A stretch of DNA of 5,584 nt. It comes from Chersky-840 sp035532735 (lineage in GTDB: Bacteria; Actinomycetota; Acidimicrobiia; Acidimicrobiales; UBA8190). A program made the position numbers and the translations under genes. The stretch covers positions 1-5,584 of the forward strand of contig DATKQM010000043.1 of the NCBI GenBank assembly GCA_035532735.1, written 5' to 3'. How positions within the stretch are numbered: position 1 is the first letter of the stretch; each line of letters opens with the position of its first letter. Of the stretch, positions 4,664 to 5,584 are shown in pieces. The notes under the pieces were generated by a model. That model worked only from the letters and a program-made list of their open reading frames with translations. It searched no databases and was not told the origin of the DNA.

Positions 4664-5584
4664 GCCCTTTTGGCCGCACGGTAACGGCGGATCAGGTTGT
4701 TGGTCGAGGAGTCGTGGGCCAGGTTCGGCTCGTCGGCGCTCTCGAGCTCGGGGATGATGGCGGCCGCCAGCATCTTGCCCAGCTCGACGCCCCACTGGTC
4801 GAACGAGTCGATGTCCCAAATGGTGCCCTGCGTGAAGACGCTGTGCTCGTACAGAGCGATCAGGGAGCCGAGCAGGCGCGGGGTGAGCACGTCCGCCAGG
4901 AGAACGGTGGAGGGTCGGTTGCCCTCCATCACCCGGTGGGCTACGACGGTCTCGGGGGTGCCTTCGGCCCGCACCTCGTCCTCGGTCTTGCCGAAGGCCA
5001 GGGCCTGGGCCTGGGCGAAGACGTTGGAGGTGAGTATGTCGTGGTGCTCGCCCAGCGGGTTGAGGGACTTGGCGAACCCGACGAGGTCGACGGGGATGAC
5101 CTTGGTCCCCTGGTGGATGAGCTGGTAGAAGCTGTGCTGGCCGTTGGTGCCGGGCTCGCCCCAGTAGACTGCGCCCGTCTGGTAGCCGACGGGTTGCCCG
5201 GAGACCGTGACGTGCTTGCCGTTGGACTCCATGGTGAGCTGCTGGAGATAGGCGGGGAAGCGCTTCAGGTACTGGTCGTAGGGCATCACTCCCATGGTCT
5301 GAGCTCCGAAGAAGTCCCCGTACCAAACGGCCAGGAGGCCCATCAGGACGGGGAGGTTCTCCCGGAACGGGGCCGTCAGGAAGTGCTGGTCCATGGCGTG
5401 GAAGCCGGCCAGCATCTCGGCGAAGCCCTCCGGCCCGATGGCGATCATGGTCGACAGCCCGATGGCCGAGTCCATGGAGTAGCGGCCCCCCACCCAATCC
5501 CAGAAGCCGAACATGTTGGCCGTGTCGATGCCGAAGGCCGCCACCCGCTCGGCGTTGGTCGAGACGGCCACGAAGTGCTTGGCC
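4660..5584 (-). CDS. pgi: Glucose-6-phosphate isomerase, C-terminal 307 residues (5' end outside window)
   Basis: Pgi interconverts glucose 6-phosphate and fructose 6-phosphate, linking glycolysis/gluconeogenesis with the pentose-phosphate branch; it is cytosolic. The visible part starts at AKHFVAVSTN, about residue 240 of the usual 540-560. It carries both PROSITE-type signatures: DWVGGRYSMDSAIG (29-42 of the visible part) and WDIDSFDQWGVELGK (256-270), plus the loop WGEPGTNGQHSFYQLIHQG (141-159) with the catalytic glutamate E143; K270 is the conserved active-site lysine. The position of E. coli His386 (in THNPL) is SLNPL here. From memory this position also varies in other actinobacterial Pgi proteins, so I do not read it as inactivation. 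The GTG at 5571 is internal, not a start, because AKHF upstream is conserved. The stop at 4660-4662 overlaps the pgl start, which points to one pgi-pgl transcript. Confidence 0.97.
   Translation of the reverse strand, partial: AKHFVAVSTNAERVAAFGIDTANMFGFWDWVGGRYSMDSAIGLSTMIAIGPEGFAEMLAGFHAMDQHFLTAPFRENLPVLMGLLAVWYGDFFGAQTMGVMPYDQYLKRFPAYLQQLTMESNGKHVTVSGQPVGYQTGAVYWGEPGTNGQHSFYQLIHQGTKVIPVDLVGFAKSLNPLGEHHDILTSNVFAQAQALAFGKTEDEVRAEGTPETVVAHRVMEGNRPSTVLLADVLTPRLLGSLIALYEHSVFTQGTIWDIDSFDQWGVELGKMLAAAIIPELESADEPNLAHDSSTNNLIRRYRAAKRA

Noticed and set aside
5035..5075. Apparent loss of the catalytic histidine of Pgi (E. coli His386 position is Leu in SLNPL).
   Set aside because: From memory this position also varies in other actinobacterial isomerases, and the glutamate, lysine and both signatures are intact, so there is no sign of inactivation.
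1..5584. CRISPR array, tandem repeats or insertion-sequence ends.
   Set aside because: No regularly spaced repeats, terminal inverted repeats or transposase motifs were seen anywhere in the window.

Overview
This is a GC-rich window with the codon use and gene content of a high-GC actinobacterium. An Acidimicrobiia-type or uncultured relative is my guess, and the sequence does not settle the taxon. It divides into a central-carbon block (about 1184-5584) and a short accessory-looking flank (1-1048).

The carbon block carries glucose 6-phosphate and oxidative pentose-phosphate genes. On the minus strand, read right to left, are the C-terminal 307 residues of glucose-6-phosphate isomerase (pgi, running off the right edge), then 6-phosphogluconolactonase (pgl, start overlapping the pgi stop by 4 nt), then after an interruption glucose-6-phosphate dehydrogenase (zwf, complete) and a HAD-IIB/Cof-type phosphatase (complete, 10 nt after zwf). 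The interruption is ribose-5-phosphate isomerase A (rpiA) on the plus strand. It is convergent with pgl and divergent from zwf, with only 38 bp between the rpiA and zwf start codons. Together the products interconvert F6P and G6P, oxidise G6P to 6-phosphogluconolactone, hydrolyse the lactone, and isomerise ribulose 5-phosphate to ribose 5-phosphate. The phosphatase may act on a sugar phosphate of the same pool. No 6-phosphogluconate dehydrogenase, transketolase, transaldolase or OpcA gene is visible here.

Two genes of the block are damaged as read. rpiA has one extra G in a run of eight, in the middle of its active-site loop; removing it restores a full-length 216-residue enzyme. pgl runs out of frame just after its GPDGHTASL motif. 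Adding one G restores the family pattern for a few residues only, after which the last third of the enzyme is missing and the DNA is the 3' end of rpiA. The indels are of opposite sign, so sequencing error is possible, but the missing pgl tail is not explained by one base.

The left flank starts inside a tyrosine recombinase whose similarity stops at about position 235 (a remnant). About 240 bp with no recognisable gene follows, then a minus-strand gene for a small ADP-ribosyltransferase-fold protein with R, S-x-T and Q-x-E active-site elements. A strong hairpin overlapping the phosphatase stop codon separates this flank from the carbon operon. The ADP-ribosyltransferase beside a broken integrase is the least ordinary item in the window.
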